DNA from: Candidatus Kapaibacterium sp.
GTDB taxonomy: Bacteria; Bacteroidota; Ignavibacteria; Kapaibacteriales; Kapaibacteriaceae
DNA: 64,000 nt
Assembly: GCA_030833725.1 (NCBI GenBank)
Contig: JAURGP010000004.1
Location: 1-64,000, forward strand
Reading direction: 5' to 3'
A program made the translations under genes and the position numbers. Positions 10,860-20,825 of the stretch are shown piece by piece (within the stretch, counting starts at the first letter, position 1; the number at the start of each line of letters is the position of its first letter). A model generated the notes under the pieces. It made no database searches, was not told where the DNA came from, and was given only the letters and a program-made list of their open reading frames with translations.

Positions 10860-11464
10860 GACTGTTCGTCCTGATGATACTTGTTGTTGCAGGTGGTCGT
10901 CTGCATGCCGCAGTCACCGACGGTCTGGTTCCACTGGACCGAGCAGAGTATCGCTTGGAAATGCATGTGATTGGTGGCCTTGGTGCAACGTGGTACACGG
11001 AACCACCCTCTCGGTATTCCAACGAACGGATCTTCACGGGGTACAACGGTAATGCACGGATCATGTGGCATCCAGATCACTTGTTGGGAGTTGGCCTGAT
11101 GACGGGCTACCAGGTGTTCTCCCTGGAGCGATTCTCTCCTGGGCCGGATAACGATCTTGTGCAGGAAACGAAGATGCAACTTGGCAGCATACCCATCCAT
11201 GCCGTCTTTGAAATGCAGGGTCCGTATGTCCGCATTGGCGCAGGAATTGGTATGTACGTTCTGCTGTCGCAACTGCACGAGGGCGATGCCATTACGTACA
11301 GTAATAGTTTAGCCTTCGGAGGTTCGGCGTGGATTGGATATGCCTTTACGCTTAGTGACCGACTGCGACTTGGTCCAGACCTTGTTGTTCAGGTCATTAG
11401 CGATCGCGGAATCGGCAACGTCTCGGCCATGGTTACGGTCCAGATCGACCTGCTATCCTACTGA
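10856..11464 (+). CDS. Hypothetical outer-membrane beta-barrel protein
   Basis: Signal peptide, beta-barrel-like pattern, ATGA-type overlap with the upstream gene. Confidence 0.5.
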   Translation: MRLFVLMILVVAGGRLHAAVTDGLVPLDRAEYRLEMHVIGGLGATWYTEPPSRYSNERIFTGYNGNARIMWHPDHLLGVGLMTGYQVFSLERFSPGPDNDLVQETKMQLGSIPIHAVFEMQGPYVRIGAGIGMYVLLSQLHEGDAITYSNSLAFGGSAWIGYAFTLSDRLRLGPDLVVQVISDRGIGNVSAMVTVQIDLLSY

Positions 11465-12946
11465 CTCGGCATGTTCGGCAGCAATCATGCGGGCCGCGAT
11501 CTTGCCGGAGCTCATCACGCCGGGTAAGCCCGCGCCGGGATGGGTACCCGCACCAACAAAGAACAAGCCTTCCACATCTTCCGACTTGTTGTGAGGACGC
11601 CACCACGCACTCTGCGTCAGGATCGGCTCCACAGAGAACGCACTGCCCTTGAACGAATTCAGTTCGTCGCGGAAATGGATCGGGTCGATGTAGTGCTCGG
11701 TTACGATGTGACGCTGCAGATCCGGCAGGTAGCGATCCTCGAGATACTGCATAATGCGATCGCGATAGGTCTTAGCCATCGTGGACCAATCAGTGCCGGA
11801 GTCTAGGTGTGGCACCGGCGAAAGCACGTACCACGAATCGCATCCCTCTGGCGCCAACGATGGATCGGTTGCCGTTGGACGATGCAGGTACAGGGAGAAG
11901 TCATCGGCCAAGTGCTTCTTCGTAAAGATGTCTTCTACGAGCTCCTTGTAGCGAGGGCCCATCAGGATCTCGTGGTGAGCGATGTTCTCGTACTTGCGGT
12001 TCGTTCCGAAGTAGATCACAAACAGGCTCATGGAGTAGCGCATCTTCTCGATGTGCTCATTGGTATTGTGCTTGCGGTAGGGGGCTTTGATCAGATCAAG
12101 GTAGGCCTGGGCAACGTCGCCGTTGCACACCACCGTGTCGGCCTCGAGCGTCGAGCCGTCGCGCAGTCGCACGCCATGGGCCCGCGCCGTAGCTCCATCA
12201 GGATGGACGAGGATTTCATCGACTTCAGCGCCGTAGCTGATGGTACCACCCATATCGGTAAACAGCGTGGTAAGCCCCTTTACCAGAGCGCCCATCCCTC
12301 CCATGGCAAACCACACACCCCACTCCTGCTCCAGCTTATGGATGAGGGCGTAGATGCTGGTTGTTTGAAAGGGATTGCCACCTACAAGCAGTGGGTGGAA
12401 GCTAAAGACTTGTCGCAGGCGGTGATCCTTGATGTGAGAGTTCACAAACGCCGCCACGCTGCGATCACTCCGCAACCGGATGAGCTCTGGAAGCACCTTC
12501 GCCATATCTGTCAGGTGCGTGAAAGGTTGATCGATGAGATCGAATCCGGCCTTGAAGATCGCGGCTGTTTTCTCGTAGAATCGCTCGTATCCTTTTACAT
12601 CGGCAGGATTGAAGGATCGAATCTGCTCGATCACCTCATCGCGCTTGCCATTGTAACGAAACACGGTTCCGTCTTCGAATCGCACGTTGTAGAAGGGGTC
12701 GATCGGTACAATCTCGACGTAGTCTTCGGTACGCTTGCCGGCAAGCTCAAACAGCTCGTGAATCAGCCACGGGGCGGTGATGATCGTAGGGCCGCCGTCA
12801 AACACAAAGCCGTCCTGCTCGTACACGTAGGCACGGCCACCCGGCTTATCGCGTTTCTCCACGATGTGGACGTTGTACCCCTTGGCTTGCAGGCGAATAG
12901 CTGCCGTGAGCCCGCCAAATCCGCTTCCGATAACGATGGTCTTCAT
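11453..12946 (-). CDS. crtI: Phytoene desaturase/dehydrogenase (CrtI family)
   Basis: GSGFGGLTAAIRLQAKGYNVHIVEKRDKPGGRAY...GAGTHPGAGLPGVMSSGKIAARMI. Confidence 0.92.
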   Translation of the reverse strand: MKTIVIGSGFGGLTAAIRLQAKGYNVHIVEKRDKPGGRAYVYEQDGFVFDGGPTIITAPWLIHELFELAGKRTEDYVEIVPIDPFYNVRFEDGTVFRYNGKRDEVIEQIRSFNPADVKGYERFYEKTAAIFKAGFDLIDQPFTHLTDMAKVLPELIRLRSDRSVAAFVNSHIKDHRLRQVFSFHPLLVGGNPFQTTSIYALIHKLEQEWGVWFAMGGMGALVKGLTTLFTDMGGTISYGAEVDEILVHPDGATARAHGVRLRDGSTLEADTVVCNGDVAQAYLDLIKAPYRKHNTNEHIEKMRYSMSLFVIYFGTNRKYENIAHHEILMGPRYKELVEDIFTKKHLADDFSLYLHRPTATDPSLAPEGCDSWYVLSPVPHLDSGTDWSTMAKTYRDRIMQYLEDRYLPDLQRHIVTEHYIDPIHFRDELNSFKGSAFSVEPILTQSAWWRPHNKSEDVEGLFFVGAGTHPGAGLPGVMSSGKIAARMIAAEHAESVG

Positions 12947-12973
12947 GCGCGTGGTAACAGCTTCTGCTGTGGA

Positions 12974-13795
12974 TTAGTTTCGAAGAGGGTGAATGCTCGA
13001 GTGTTCCGTCACGGTGCCGCCGGACTGCCGGGTATGGGCGCGAATGGCATTGTTGTTGTCCAAACCCTGATCCGTGACGTATCCACGCGTATGATCTAGG
13101 TGAACGCAGCCGACACGATACCGGACCTGTTTGCCACGGATGCCGGCATTTTCCAGCCGCTCGCCCAACTCCCGATCCTCGCCACCATATACCATGCGCT
13201 CATCAAAGCCCCCTGCCTGCAGCAGGTAGTCCTTCCACGTAGAAGCGTTGTGCCCATTCCAGGTAGGTCGGGTGGTGGTAATCGCGTCGAAGATTCTACC
13301 GATCAGTGACGATTGGCGGAGCTTCCACAAACTGGTGGAACTCGGTACACCCATGCGGCGCAGCCATGACGGTCGCGTTACCTGTCGGTGCAGAATGTGC
13401 TGCTGGGCGATGCGGTGGCATACCAACATGGGCAGCTTGACGTATCCGCCCGAGAGGAACCGTCCACGCTCACGCAGCGCAAGGTGTCGCTCCACAAACC
13501 ACGGAGCGGGGATACAGTCGCCATCGGTAAAGATCAGGTAATCCGTGCTTGAGGCCAGAATTGCCTTGTTCAGGATCGCACACTTGCGAAATCCGTGATC
13601 CTCGTGCCACATGTGCACGATCGGGTAGGGGGCTCGGTCGCGCATGTGATCGATCACGGCACGTGTATCACTGTCCGATCCATCATCGGCAATCACCACC
13701 TCGAAATCCTGCACCGTCTGCACGGAGAACCCATCCAGCACATGCTGGAGCCATTGCGGCTGGTTGTACGTGGAGATGATGACGGATGCTCGCAT
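12974..13795 (-). CDS. Family 2 glycosyltransferase
   Basis: MRASVIISTYNQPQWLQHVLDGFSVQTVQDFEVVIADDGSDSDT; GGFDERMVYGGEDRELGERL. Confidence 0.88.
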   Translation of the reverse strand: MRASVIISTYNQPQWLQHVLDGFSVQTVQDFEVVIADDGSDSDTRAVIDHMRDRAPYPIVHMWHEDHGFRKCAILNKAILASSTDYLIFTDGDCIPAPWFVERHLALRERGRFLSGGYVKLPMLVCHRIAQQHILHRQVTRPSWLRRMGVPSSTSLWKLRQSSLIGRIFDAITTTRPTWNGHNASTWKDYLLQAGGFDERMVYGGEDRELGERLENAGIRGKQVRYRVGCVHLDHTRGYVTDQGLDNNNAIRAHTRQSGGTVTEHSSIHPLRN

Positions 13796-13862
13796 GAAAA
13801 CATGCCTGTGATAACGAACGCTGACTCACAAAAATGTCAATTTACTGCCCGTATATTCCTGC

Positions 13863-14909
13863 ATGATTGCACTGGCACTCCTTCTGGCTCTCCAACAAGA
13901 CATCCAACAGGACACCTGTGCACCGTGCCCTATTCCCTGTGCTCGTAGTACAGATCAGGCCTTTACTGTGCGAATGACAGGTGGCCGGCTAGACCCGCCA
14001 CAGTCGTTCACCAGTATCCAGCGCGATACACTTCACATCGCGGGGGAAACCGTACAGGCCATTCGACTCTTCTGGCATGTCGGTAGTGAGTGTAGGGATA
14101 CCCTGGTCCAGGCCCATCATGTTGATGCACTCGTCATGGGTCGAACGCTTGGAAAGGTGCCGCCACTCTATGTGCCGATACTGCCCGTGCGCGAGTACGT
14201 GCGCCTAGAAGAACCACGAACCAACGGTAACTGGGCTGAGCTCGGCGTGTTTGCTGGCTATGGCGGTCCAGATAACTCCCAGGAGCGGCCCACACAGATT
14301 GGGTTCACTTCGGTGTACGGTGGAGCCGATGCCGTTGTGGCGCCGTTTGGCAACCTGCTCGGAGATCATTTGTCGTTGGGTGTGGGCGCGGGTTTGACGT
14401 TCGAAGGAGGGCGCATGCGCATCCCGGTGCTGGGACAGCTCCGCTGGACGTTTTCCAGTACCGAGACGGTAACCTCGGTGCGGTTCGAGCCCAATGCCTG
14501 TACGTTTTCCTGTCCTGGCGGAGTAACCGATACCGTGGAGGTACCAGCCGGCTACGTTCAGCGCTCCGGTGCGGATAGCGTTGATCGATCAGCAGCTCTG
14601 TTTCGTGAGCGCGTGATTGTAGCGGACGACTTCGCTCCGTATGTGTTTGCTGAAGGGGGCTTGGTGTTCAATGGCCCCTTTGAAGGCGCAGGCGCACGCC
14701 CATCGGAAAACCCGGACGATTACGGACAGTATGTACTTGGTGTGGGAGCGGGCATGCCGGTGATCGGCAATCTCCACGCACAGATTGCCTATCGATTTCA
14801 ACGGTTGAACCTGCGTACACCGTGCGAAAACTGCTCCGACCTGTTTGTCCTCAACACCAACGTGGTGCACAGTGTGGTGCTTCGCGTTGCCTATCATCTG
14901 GGCTGGTGA
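13863..14909 (+). CDS. Hypothetical outer-membrane protein
   Basis: Signal-like N-terminus; glycine/aromatic beta-barrel pattern ending in VVLRVAYHLGW. Confidence 0.5.
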   Translation: MIALALLLALQQDIQQDTCAPCPIPCARSTDQAFTVRMTGGRLDPPQSFTSIQRDTLHIAGETVQAIRLFWHVGSECRDTLVQAHHVDALVMGRTLGKVPPLYVPILPVREYVRLEEPRTNGNWAELGVFAGYGGPDNSQERPTQIGFTSVYGGADAVVAPFGNLLGDHLSLGVGAGLTFEGGRMRIPVLGQLRWTFSSTETVTSVRFEPNACTFSCPGGVTDTVEVPAGYVQRSGADSVDRSAALFRERVIVADDFAPYVFAEGGLVFNGPFEGAGARPSENPDDYGQYVLGVGAGMPVIGNLHAQIAYRFQRLNLRTPCENCSDLFVLNTNVVHSVVLRVAYHLGW

Positions 14910-16825
14910 TGATGCTTCGACTCTCCATACTCCTGATCTTCATTGCGGCTGTCCTACTGGGCTGCCAGGAGCCAACCCAACCGAACGATCTCGTGAAGAA
15001 TCGAACCGTTTCGGTGGAAGTTCGCCGAACAAACGGCGACCCCGTTCCCTCCGCAACGGTTACGTGGCAGCGTGTCACGGGCGTGAATGCTCCTGTAGGT
15101 GGAACGTTGCAAACAGGTTCCGACGGCGTCGCACGTGTGCAGGTGGCCGACGTGTCCATTGAAGGCGACTCGCTGCGGATGAACGTTGCTCCCCCCAACA
15201 TCGACCTGATGATGCACGTCTGCTCGGACACCACCGTGGTGCTCAGCGTGGATTCAACAATTCCCTGTGGTACCATCGATGTGTCTGATACGATGTACTT
15301 CGATGCCTGTCCATCTCGAGCACCAGGATCGGTTACGGAGTGCAGGGTGTTTCCAACCAACTGTCCCCAGACATTCATCGTAGAAGCGTCCGACTCGACG
15401 GTTGGAGACTTCGCCATACGTCCGTCCAATGGGGGATCTGCCGTAGGCGTGGTCGAGCTATGTGCAGTGTTTTCGCCAACCAGCTCGTCACCCGCGCAAC
15501 AGGAACACACCATCACCGTCGAGGGTCGTGATCCTGCTGGTGGAGGTCCATTGATCCGCCTGACAGTCACTATGATCGGCCGCGTGGAGTGCACGGATTG
15601 TCCGTGTCCTGACTTCAGCAACGTTGCGGACACGACCGACACCACCTGTTACAATGTTCCAACGGACGTCGACGTGGAGATGGCACGGGCCGGTATTGTT
15701 TCAGGAATCGGTTCAGACTGCGTTGTGCTACTGGACCTGGTCTCCAATTCGAGTGAGGATCAAGTGTCTGTCGCAACGGGCTCACGGTTCACGCTGCGGA
15801 ATGGCCAGCGTGTTCCGAATCTACGTTTGACGATTACTGCACAACCAGGCCCTACGGAGCTTGTCACCCAGTTGACGTATCGGGTGCGCACACAGAGAAG
15901 CGATGGAGTTATTCAAGAGTGTACGCCGAATCTCACCGTGACGATTGTGACGCCCCTTACCCCTCCCGACTGTCGCCTCGAACCCGATCGTATCGATACG
16001 CTCCGCAAGTGCGTGTTCAACGAGGAGTCTACGAGCGATACGGTCTTCCTCGTCAACGATGGGTTGTGTGTTGCGGAGTTTCGGGTTGCCGTGACGGGTC
16101 CGTTTACGACCAACCTGTCCAGTCCAGTAGTTGTCGTTCCGCCGGGAACGCGTATTCCAGTTGTTGTGTCGTTCACTGCTACAAAGGGTGACTGGGATCG
16201 CAATAGTCAGTCTGCGCTCGGACCACGTGGTACGAAGTACTTTGCCGGTCAGCTGCGGGTGAGCGGCTGTGCAACGGCATCCCTTGCGCTGGTCGGTGAT
16301 GGTTACGTTGATTGCAGTGCCTTCAAGTACCAGTGCTTACGGGAGTTTCGCCCAGCGGCGTACCCGAACGTGTACGCCGAAAGCATCGAACTACTGAACG
16401 ACCGTGCCCAGATCCTGTACCAGAACGACAATCAGACCTTCCGCCGATTCGACGTGTGGTTCGATGACATCCGCGACCTTGGCGGCGGCACGTACGAAGC
16501 CACGCTAGCCACTGGGAATGGAGCACAGTACAGTGGTGGGCGCTACTACCGCGTAGCGCGAAACTTCTTCGTCAGTCCGGGAACGTCGATTTGTGAGACG
16601 TATCCCTCGCAGGCCTCCCAAGACTGTGCCTTGTTGCAGAACGATGGTGGTCAAGGCCAAACGTCGCTCCCTGGCGTCCGTGTAGGTGATGTGATTCTAT
16701 TTGTGACAGCCAGTGGTGAGTGTGCGCTGCTCTGGGTGCAAAACATTGGCTTGGATCGCAGTGGAGCCAACGCACTGCCGGCAGCTTGTATCGAAATCTG
16801 CTATCCAATGTTCACTACGCCATGA
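14909..16825 (+). CDS. Hypothetical secreted lipoprotein
   Basis: MMLRLSILLIFIAAVLLGC lipobox; Ig-like beta domains; ATGA overlap with upstream gene; ORF start moved from 14822. Confidence 0.55.
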   Translation: MMLRLSILLIFIAAVLLGCQEPTQPNDLVKNRTVSVEVRRTNGDPVPSATVTWQRVTGVNAPVGGTLQTGSDGVARVQVADVSIEGDSLRMNVAPPNIDLMMHVCSDTTVVLSVDSTIPCGTIDVSDTMYFDACPSRAPGSVTECRVFPTNCPQTFIVEASDSTVGDFAIRPSNGGSAVGVVELCAVFSPTSSSPAQQEHTITVEGRDPAGGGPLIRLTVTMIGRVECTDCPCPDFSNVADTTDTTCYNVPTDVDVEMARAGIVSGIGSDCVVLLDLVSNSSEDQVSVATGSRFTLRNGQRVPNLRLTITAQPGPTELVTQLTYRVRTQRSDGVIQECTPNLTVTIVTPLTPPDCRLEPDRIDTLRKCVFNEESTSDTVFLVNDGLCVAEFRVAVTGPFTTNLSSPVVVVPPGTRIPVVVSFTATKGDWDRNSQSALGPRGTKYFAGQLRVSGCATASLALVGDGYVDCSAFKYQCLREFRPAAYPNVYAESIELLNDRAQILYQNDNQTFRRFDVWFDDIRDLGGGTYEATLATGNGAQYSGGRYYRVARNFFVSPGTSICETYPSQASQDCALLQNDGGQGQTSLPGVRVGDVILFVTASGECALLWVQNIGLDRSGANALPAACIEICYPMFTTP

Positions 16826-18894
16826 TACTACGCACTACACTACATGCCCTCTGGGTGGTGTTGCTGACAGGTGTCAGTGTGAACGCGCAACATGCGGGCG
16901 TTGTGCTGGACACCACACTTAACCGCACGGCTGAGGCATATGCTCTTGCATTCCGAACAACAACTACTGGTGTGGAAGCGTGGCTCACCATTGCGACCGA
17001 CACGACGGGTGATCAGCGCCTGATGGCACGCAGCATGTTCCAAAAGGATGGTTTCGCACCTGTCGAGATCGTACGACATCCCGCGGTGAACGTTCCGGAT
17101 TCACGCTACAACGGCGTGCCGACATTCAATCCTTGTAATCCAGACGAGGCGGTGTTTGTGTCCGATCGCTCAAGTGCTGGGCAGTCGCGCAGGTCGAACG
17201 ACCTCTACTGGGCCGTCCGCACCAATGGCGACTGGACGGTGAAACGGATGGCAGCAAACTCATCAGCCTGGGATGATACTCCAGCCTTCGGAGCTGATGG
17301 ACAAGCATTGTACTTCGCCTCCGACCGCCTTCGGCCCGGATCGGGAAGTGCCGATCTCTTTCTGATGCGTCGATCTGGTGAGGGGTGGTCGGATCCGCAA
17401 TTGCTGCCGATCATCAATGGCAGTGCATCCCACGAAGCATCACCTTCTACCAGTAGCGATGGCTACCTGTATTACTCCAGCAATCGTGATGGCGATCAGG
17501 ACATCTACCGGGTGCGCCTAGGAGTTGATGGTATGCCGTCACAGCAGCCAGAGAGGATTACGATCGAGGGGGTGAATCTACCCGGGAGTGACGAGTACCA
17601 TCCCGTGATCACTCCAGGAGGCCGTTGGTTGGTGTTTTCATCCAATCGTGGTTCCAACCCATCGCGCCCATTCCGGCTGTACTACGTACAACTTCCGGAT
17701 ACCACTCGGAGATCACTAAGTCTTACGGTTACCGCCCGCACCAGAGTTCGGGATGTGACGAAGCTTCAGTTCTTTGGCGAGCTCGACTCGATTTACAACG
17801 TCGCGACCCAGGTACGATGGGTGGATATGTCTACCGGTACGGAATCGATGCTGCAAGCCCAGAGCGGCCGTGTGGATGTGTCATTAGGCACTGTCTCGAT
17901 CGATGGTCCGTGGCACGATACGAGGATTCGCACGTACGTGGCACAAGCGCGCCCTCATCAGGAGGGTTTTCAGGCGACAACCGATACGCTGGTGATTGAC
18001 GTCGTGAACTGTGGTGGCAATCTGAACCATACGTTGTACCTCGACGACACTACTACAGCGAAGCAATCGTGCGATTTCACCTTCCGCACGTTCAATGTTC
18101 CGTTCTTCATTACCGCATACTGGTGTCCTACCACAAGTGCATATCGGCAGTACACGCCGTGTACGTCCTTGTTTACCGATGATCTTCCGTGCGAAGTGCT
18201 GCAGCAACCAGAGCACTGCGAATCAAACGAGGCCTATACGTACGAGTTTGTTCCAGCGAAGTTGATTCGTCGCAGCCGGGCTGCAGAGAACTGCGTGAAT
18301 TACGACGAGTTTCTTCGCAATGGTCCTACATGGGCTCATGACGTTGATCGGGCGATCGAGAGAATGCGCGACGAGGTTGGAGCAGCGTTGAACGAGCCAT
18401 GTATTCAAGAGGCAATTCGCCGTGGCTACACGGTGGATGTTACCTATGTAGGAACCACAGATGATCGCACGATCAACTACAAGTGCACCTACACCGGAAA
18501 GGCCTACGAGGAGATTCAGTCGCTTGCCCCGGATATCCAGATTGATACGGCGATCGTACCCTTTATTACTCCGGGACGGAAGTTCAATGCAGGGGGCTAT
18601 GGTGGGCGTGCTGGAGGTAATCAGCTGTTGAGTGACCTGCGTTCGCTCTACTTCGCCATCCTCTTCGACAACCTCTGCAAGGCGACGGTGCCACAGTACG
18701 CGGCTCTGCGAGCGCGAAAGCAGATGACAGTCCGTTCACGAGGTCAGGCCATTGATACCAGAGATCTGCCGTATGAGTTCAAGCGAGCTGCTGGCGTGGA
18801 AGTGCGCGTGCCCGACTTTGAGATCATCAGCAAGGGCAGGACGGGTACTCCGTCACGAACCGTCGTTCTCTGTCCGTCGACGTCGTGCCCGTAA
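16822..18894 (+). CDS. Secreted protein with WD40-like/PD40 beta-propeller repeats
   Basis: MILRTTLHALWVVLLTGVSVNAQ; DTPAFGADGQALYFASDRLRPGSGSADLFLMRR, EASPSTSSDGYLYYSSNRDGDQDIYRV. Confidence 0.7.
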   Translation: MILRTTLHALWVVLLTGVSVNAQHAGVVLDTTLNRTAEAYALAFRTTTTGVEAWLTIATDTTGDQRLMARSMFQKDGFAPVEIVRHPAVNVPDSRYNGVPTFNPCNPDEAVFVSDRSSAGQSRRSNDLYWAVRTNGDWTVKRMAANSSAWDDTPAFGADGQALYFASDRLRPGSGSADLFLMRRSGEGWSDPQLLPIINGSASHEASPSTSSDGYLYYSSNRDGDQDIYRVRLGVDGMPSQQPERITIEGVNLPGSDEYHPVITPGGRWLVFSSNRGSNPSRPFRLYYVQLPDTTRRSLSLTVTARTRVRDVTKLQFFGELDSIYNVATQVRWVDMSTGTESMLQAQSGRVDVSLGTVSIDGPWHDTRIRTYVAQARPHQEGFQATTDTLVIDVVNCGGNLNHTLYLDDTTTAKQSCDFTFRTFNVPFFITAYWCPTTSAYRQYTPCTSLFTDDLPCEVLQQPEHCESNEAYTYEFVPAKLIRRSRAAENCVNYDEFLRNGPTWAHDVDRAIERMRDEVGAALNEPCIQEAIRRGYTVDVTYVGTTDDRTINYKCTYTGKAYEEIQSLAPDIQIDTAIVPFITPGRKFNAGGYGGRAGGNQLLSDLRSLYFAILFDNLCKATVPQYAALRARKQMTVRSRGQAIDTRDLPYEFKRAAGVEVRVPDFEIISKGRTGTPSRTVVLCPSTSCP

Positions 18895-18898
18895 ACAG

Positions 18899-19555
18899 TC
18901 AGAAGCCCTTCTTGAGCTTTGCCGAGAGTCGGGATCGTAGCGCCGTGCGCGCCTCGTCGGTGAGAAGCCCCATACCAATCAAGCTCTGACGGAAGGTATA
19001 GGCCTTGTCTAGCGGGAAGCGCTGCTGTTCGAGCACCCACGACAGAAAGATACCATCGCTGATGCCCGACTCTAACAAGGCAAAGGATGCAGCGTCAACC
19101 GATGTGAACCAGCCAGCTGTGACGAGCTGCTGTGCCAGATCGGCTCCCAGATCCTGGAGGAATTGGCGAGTTGCGTGCACGCGCTCAAGAAAGGCCGGAT
19201 TGGTACTCCGCAGTGCATGAGCCCAAAACTCAAGAAGCAGCGGTGCTTGTTGCGCACGGGACTGGTAGAAGTCCACCGCACTCTGTCGCACAGCATCAAC
19301 CTTGGCTACGGGATCCGTGGCGGCCTCGACTCGCTCGCGCACCGTGTTTTCGTACTCGTTCATCCAGGAGTCGTACACGGCCAGGAACAGTTCTTCTTTT
19401 GTACGGAAGTACTCGTACACCGTTCCCTTACCGATGCCCGCTGCGGTGGCGATCTCCTGAATCGTGGTAGCATGAAATCCCGTGCCGGAGAACACGTCGG
19501 CAGCACACCGCAGGATGTCTGCGCGCTTCGCCTCTCGCTTATCCTGGACCGTCAT
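18899..19555 (-). CDS. TetR/AcrR-family transcriptional regulator
   Basis: KRADILRCAADVFSGTGFHATTIQEIATAAGIGKGTVYEYFRTKEELFLAVY. Confidence 0.92.
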   Translation of the reverse strand: MTVQDKREAKRADILRCAADVFSGTGFHATTIQEIATAAGIGKGTVYEYFRTKEELFLAVYDSWMNEYENTVRERVEAATDPVAKVDAVRQSAVDFYQSRAQQAPLLLEFWAHALRSTNPAFLERVHATRQFLQDLGADLAQQLVTAGWFTSVDAASFALLESGISDGIFLSWVLEQQRFPLDKAYTFRQSLIGMGLLTDEARTALRSRLSAKLKKGF

Positions 19556-20103
19556 TGCAGGTGGCGCTCCATCGCTTCGGTGAACGATGCAAGGTGCGAA
19601 TCCGACCCTTTCCCCCAAGTGTGCAACTGCACGATACCGCTAGCATCGATAAACAACACGTTCGGCAATCCGCTGCGAATCCGGTAGTAGCGCACCACTG
19701 TGCCCTTCCAATCCATCAGGATTGGTAGTGTGTACGCATCAGCAAACCGGCCCCGAATAGTATTCTGGATGGTGCCTTGCATGAAGGAGGGGGCTTCCTG
19801 CGTGAGGGACAAATCTGCCATAGCCACGAATGCAACCTTGTCTGCATACTTCGCCGCGAGTGGTTTCGTCCACGCGTCGATGTAGGAGCTTCCTTTCCAG
19901 TCGCTCATCACCAGGACGGTCGGCTTGCCACGCCATTGGTCGGTCCACTTCCAGGTTTTTTCAAACTGATCTTGGAGTGTGAAGTTGGCGGCCTTGAGTC
20001 CAATCGCCTTTGGCTCGTCGCTCTTGGCCGCACCCACGGGCAGTAGCACTGTACCAAGCATCACAGCCACGAATAGTATGTTGGCCACGGGACTACGCAC
20101 CAC
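19552..20103 (-). CDS. Exported thioredoxin-fold-like protein
   Basis: Signal peptide; AANFTLQDQFEKTWKWTDQWRGKPTVLVMSDWKGSS...GLPNVLFIDASGIVQ. Confidence 0.6.
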   Translation of the reverse strand: MVRSPVANILFVAVMLGTVLLPVGAAKSDEPKAIGLKAANFTLQDQFEKTWKWTDQWRGKPTVLVMSDWKGSSYIDAWTKPLAAKYADKVAFVAMADLSLTQEAPSFMQGTIQNTIRGRFADAYTLPILMDWKGTVVRYYRIRSGLPNVLFIDASGIVQLHTWGKGSDSHLASFTEAMERHLQ

Positions 20104-20758
20104 CCTTGGCCTTCATCATTTTCGCATGGTCTGCCAAGAAGCTTTCAACGCCAGCGTCCGTCAGTGGGTGTTGCATCGACTGCATCAGCACCTTGTAGGG
20201 CACCGTAGCGATGTGCGCGCCAGCCTTGGCCACTCCCAACAGGTGGATGGGATGGCGAATCGACGCGGCAATGATCAGCGCTTCTACATCGTGCATGTCC
20301 CATACCTCAACGGTATCCTCAACAGCACGCAAGCCATCTGACGCCATGTCGTCAAGACGTCCCAGAAACAGGCTCACATACGTGGCACCTGCATTTGCTG
20401 CAATCAAGGCCTGCAGCGGAGTGAACAGCAAGGTAACGTTGGTAGGAATGTCCTGATCGGACAATGCCCGCACGGCTTTCAATCCCTCGGGAATGAACGG
20501 GATCTTGATGGTCGCTTCCGGGAACCACTTGAGAATCTCGTCGGCCTCGCGCAGCATACCATCGGCATCCGTGCTGATCACCTCTACGCTGGTATGGCCA
20601 CCTACGGAGGCATGAATGTCTAGGATCAGCGTCTTGATGTCGAGCGAGGGATCTTCTTTTGCCAGAAGAGATGGATTGGTGGTGACGCCGCTGATAAAGC
20701 CCAGCGACGCAGCATGTTTGATGTCGGCAAGATTTGCGCTATCGACGTACAGTTCCAT
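20093..20758 (-). CDS. Transaldolase / fructose-6-phosphate aldolase-like
   Basis: MELYVDSANLADIKHAASLGFISGVTTNPSLLAKE...IKIPFIPEGLKAVRAL...NVTLLFTPLQALIAANAGATYVSLFLGRLDD; true start inside the 20863 ORF. Confidence 0.93.
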   Translation of the reverse strand: MELYVDSANLADIKHAASLGFISGVTTNPSLLAKEDPSLDIKTLILDIHASVGGHTSVEVISTDADGMLREADEILKWFPEATIKIPFIPEGLKAVRALSDQDIPTNVTLLFTPLQALIAANAGATYVSLFLGRLDDMASDGLRAVEDTVEVWDMHDVEALIIAASIRHPIHLLGVAKAGAHIATVPYKVLMQSMQHPLTDAGVESFLADHAKMMKAKGGA

Positions 20759-20772
20759 GGTAGCTGTCTTTC

Positions 20773-20818
20773 GTGTCGTGGTAGGTGTCTTGTGTGTGTC
20801 TTGGGTGTCGTCGGTGTC
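20773..20818 (-). repeat. Five GACAC direct repeats upstream of the transaldolase start
   Basis: GTGTC on + strand at 20773, 20785, 20796, 20805 and 20814. Confidence 0.7.
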
Positions 20819-20825
20819 TACAGTG

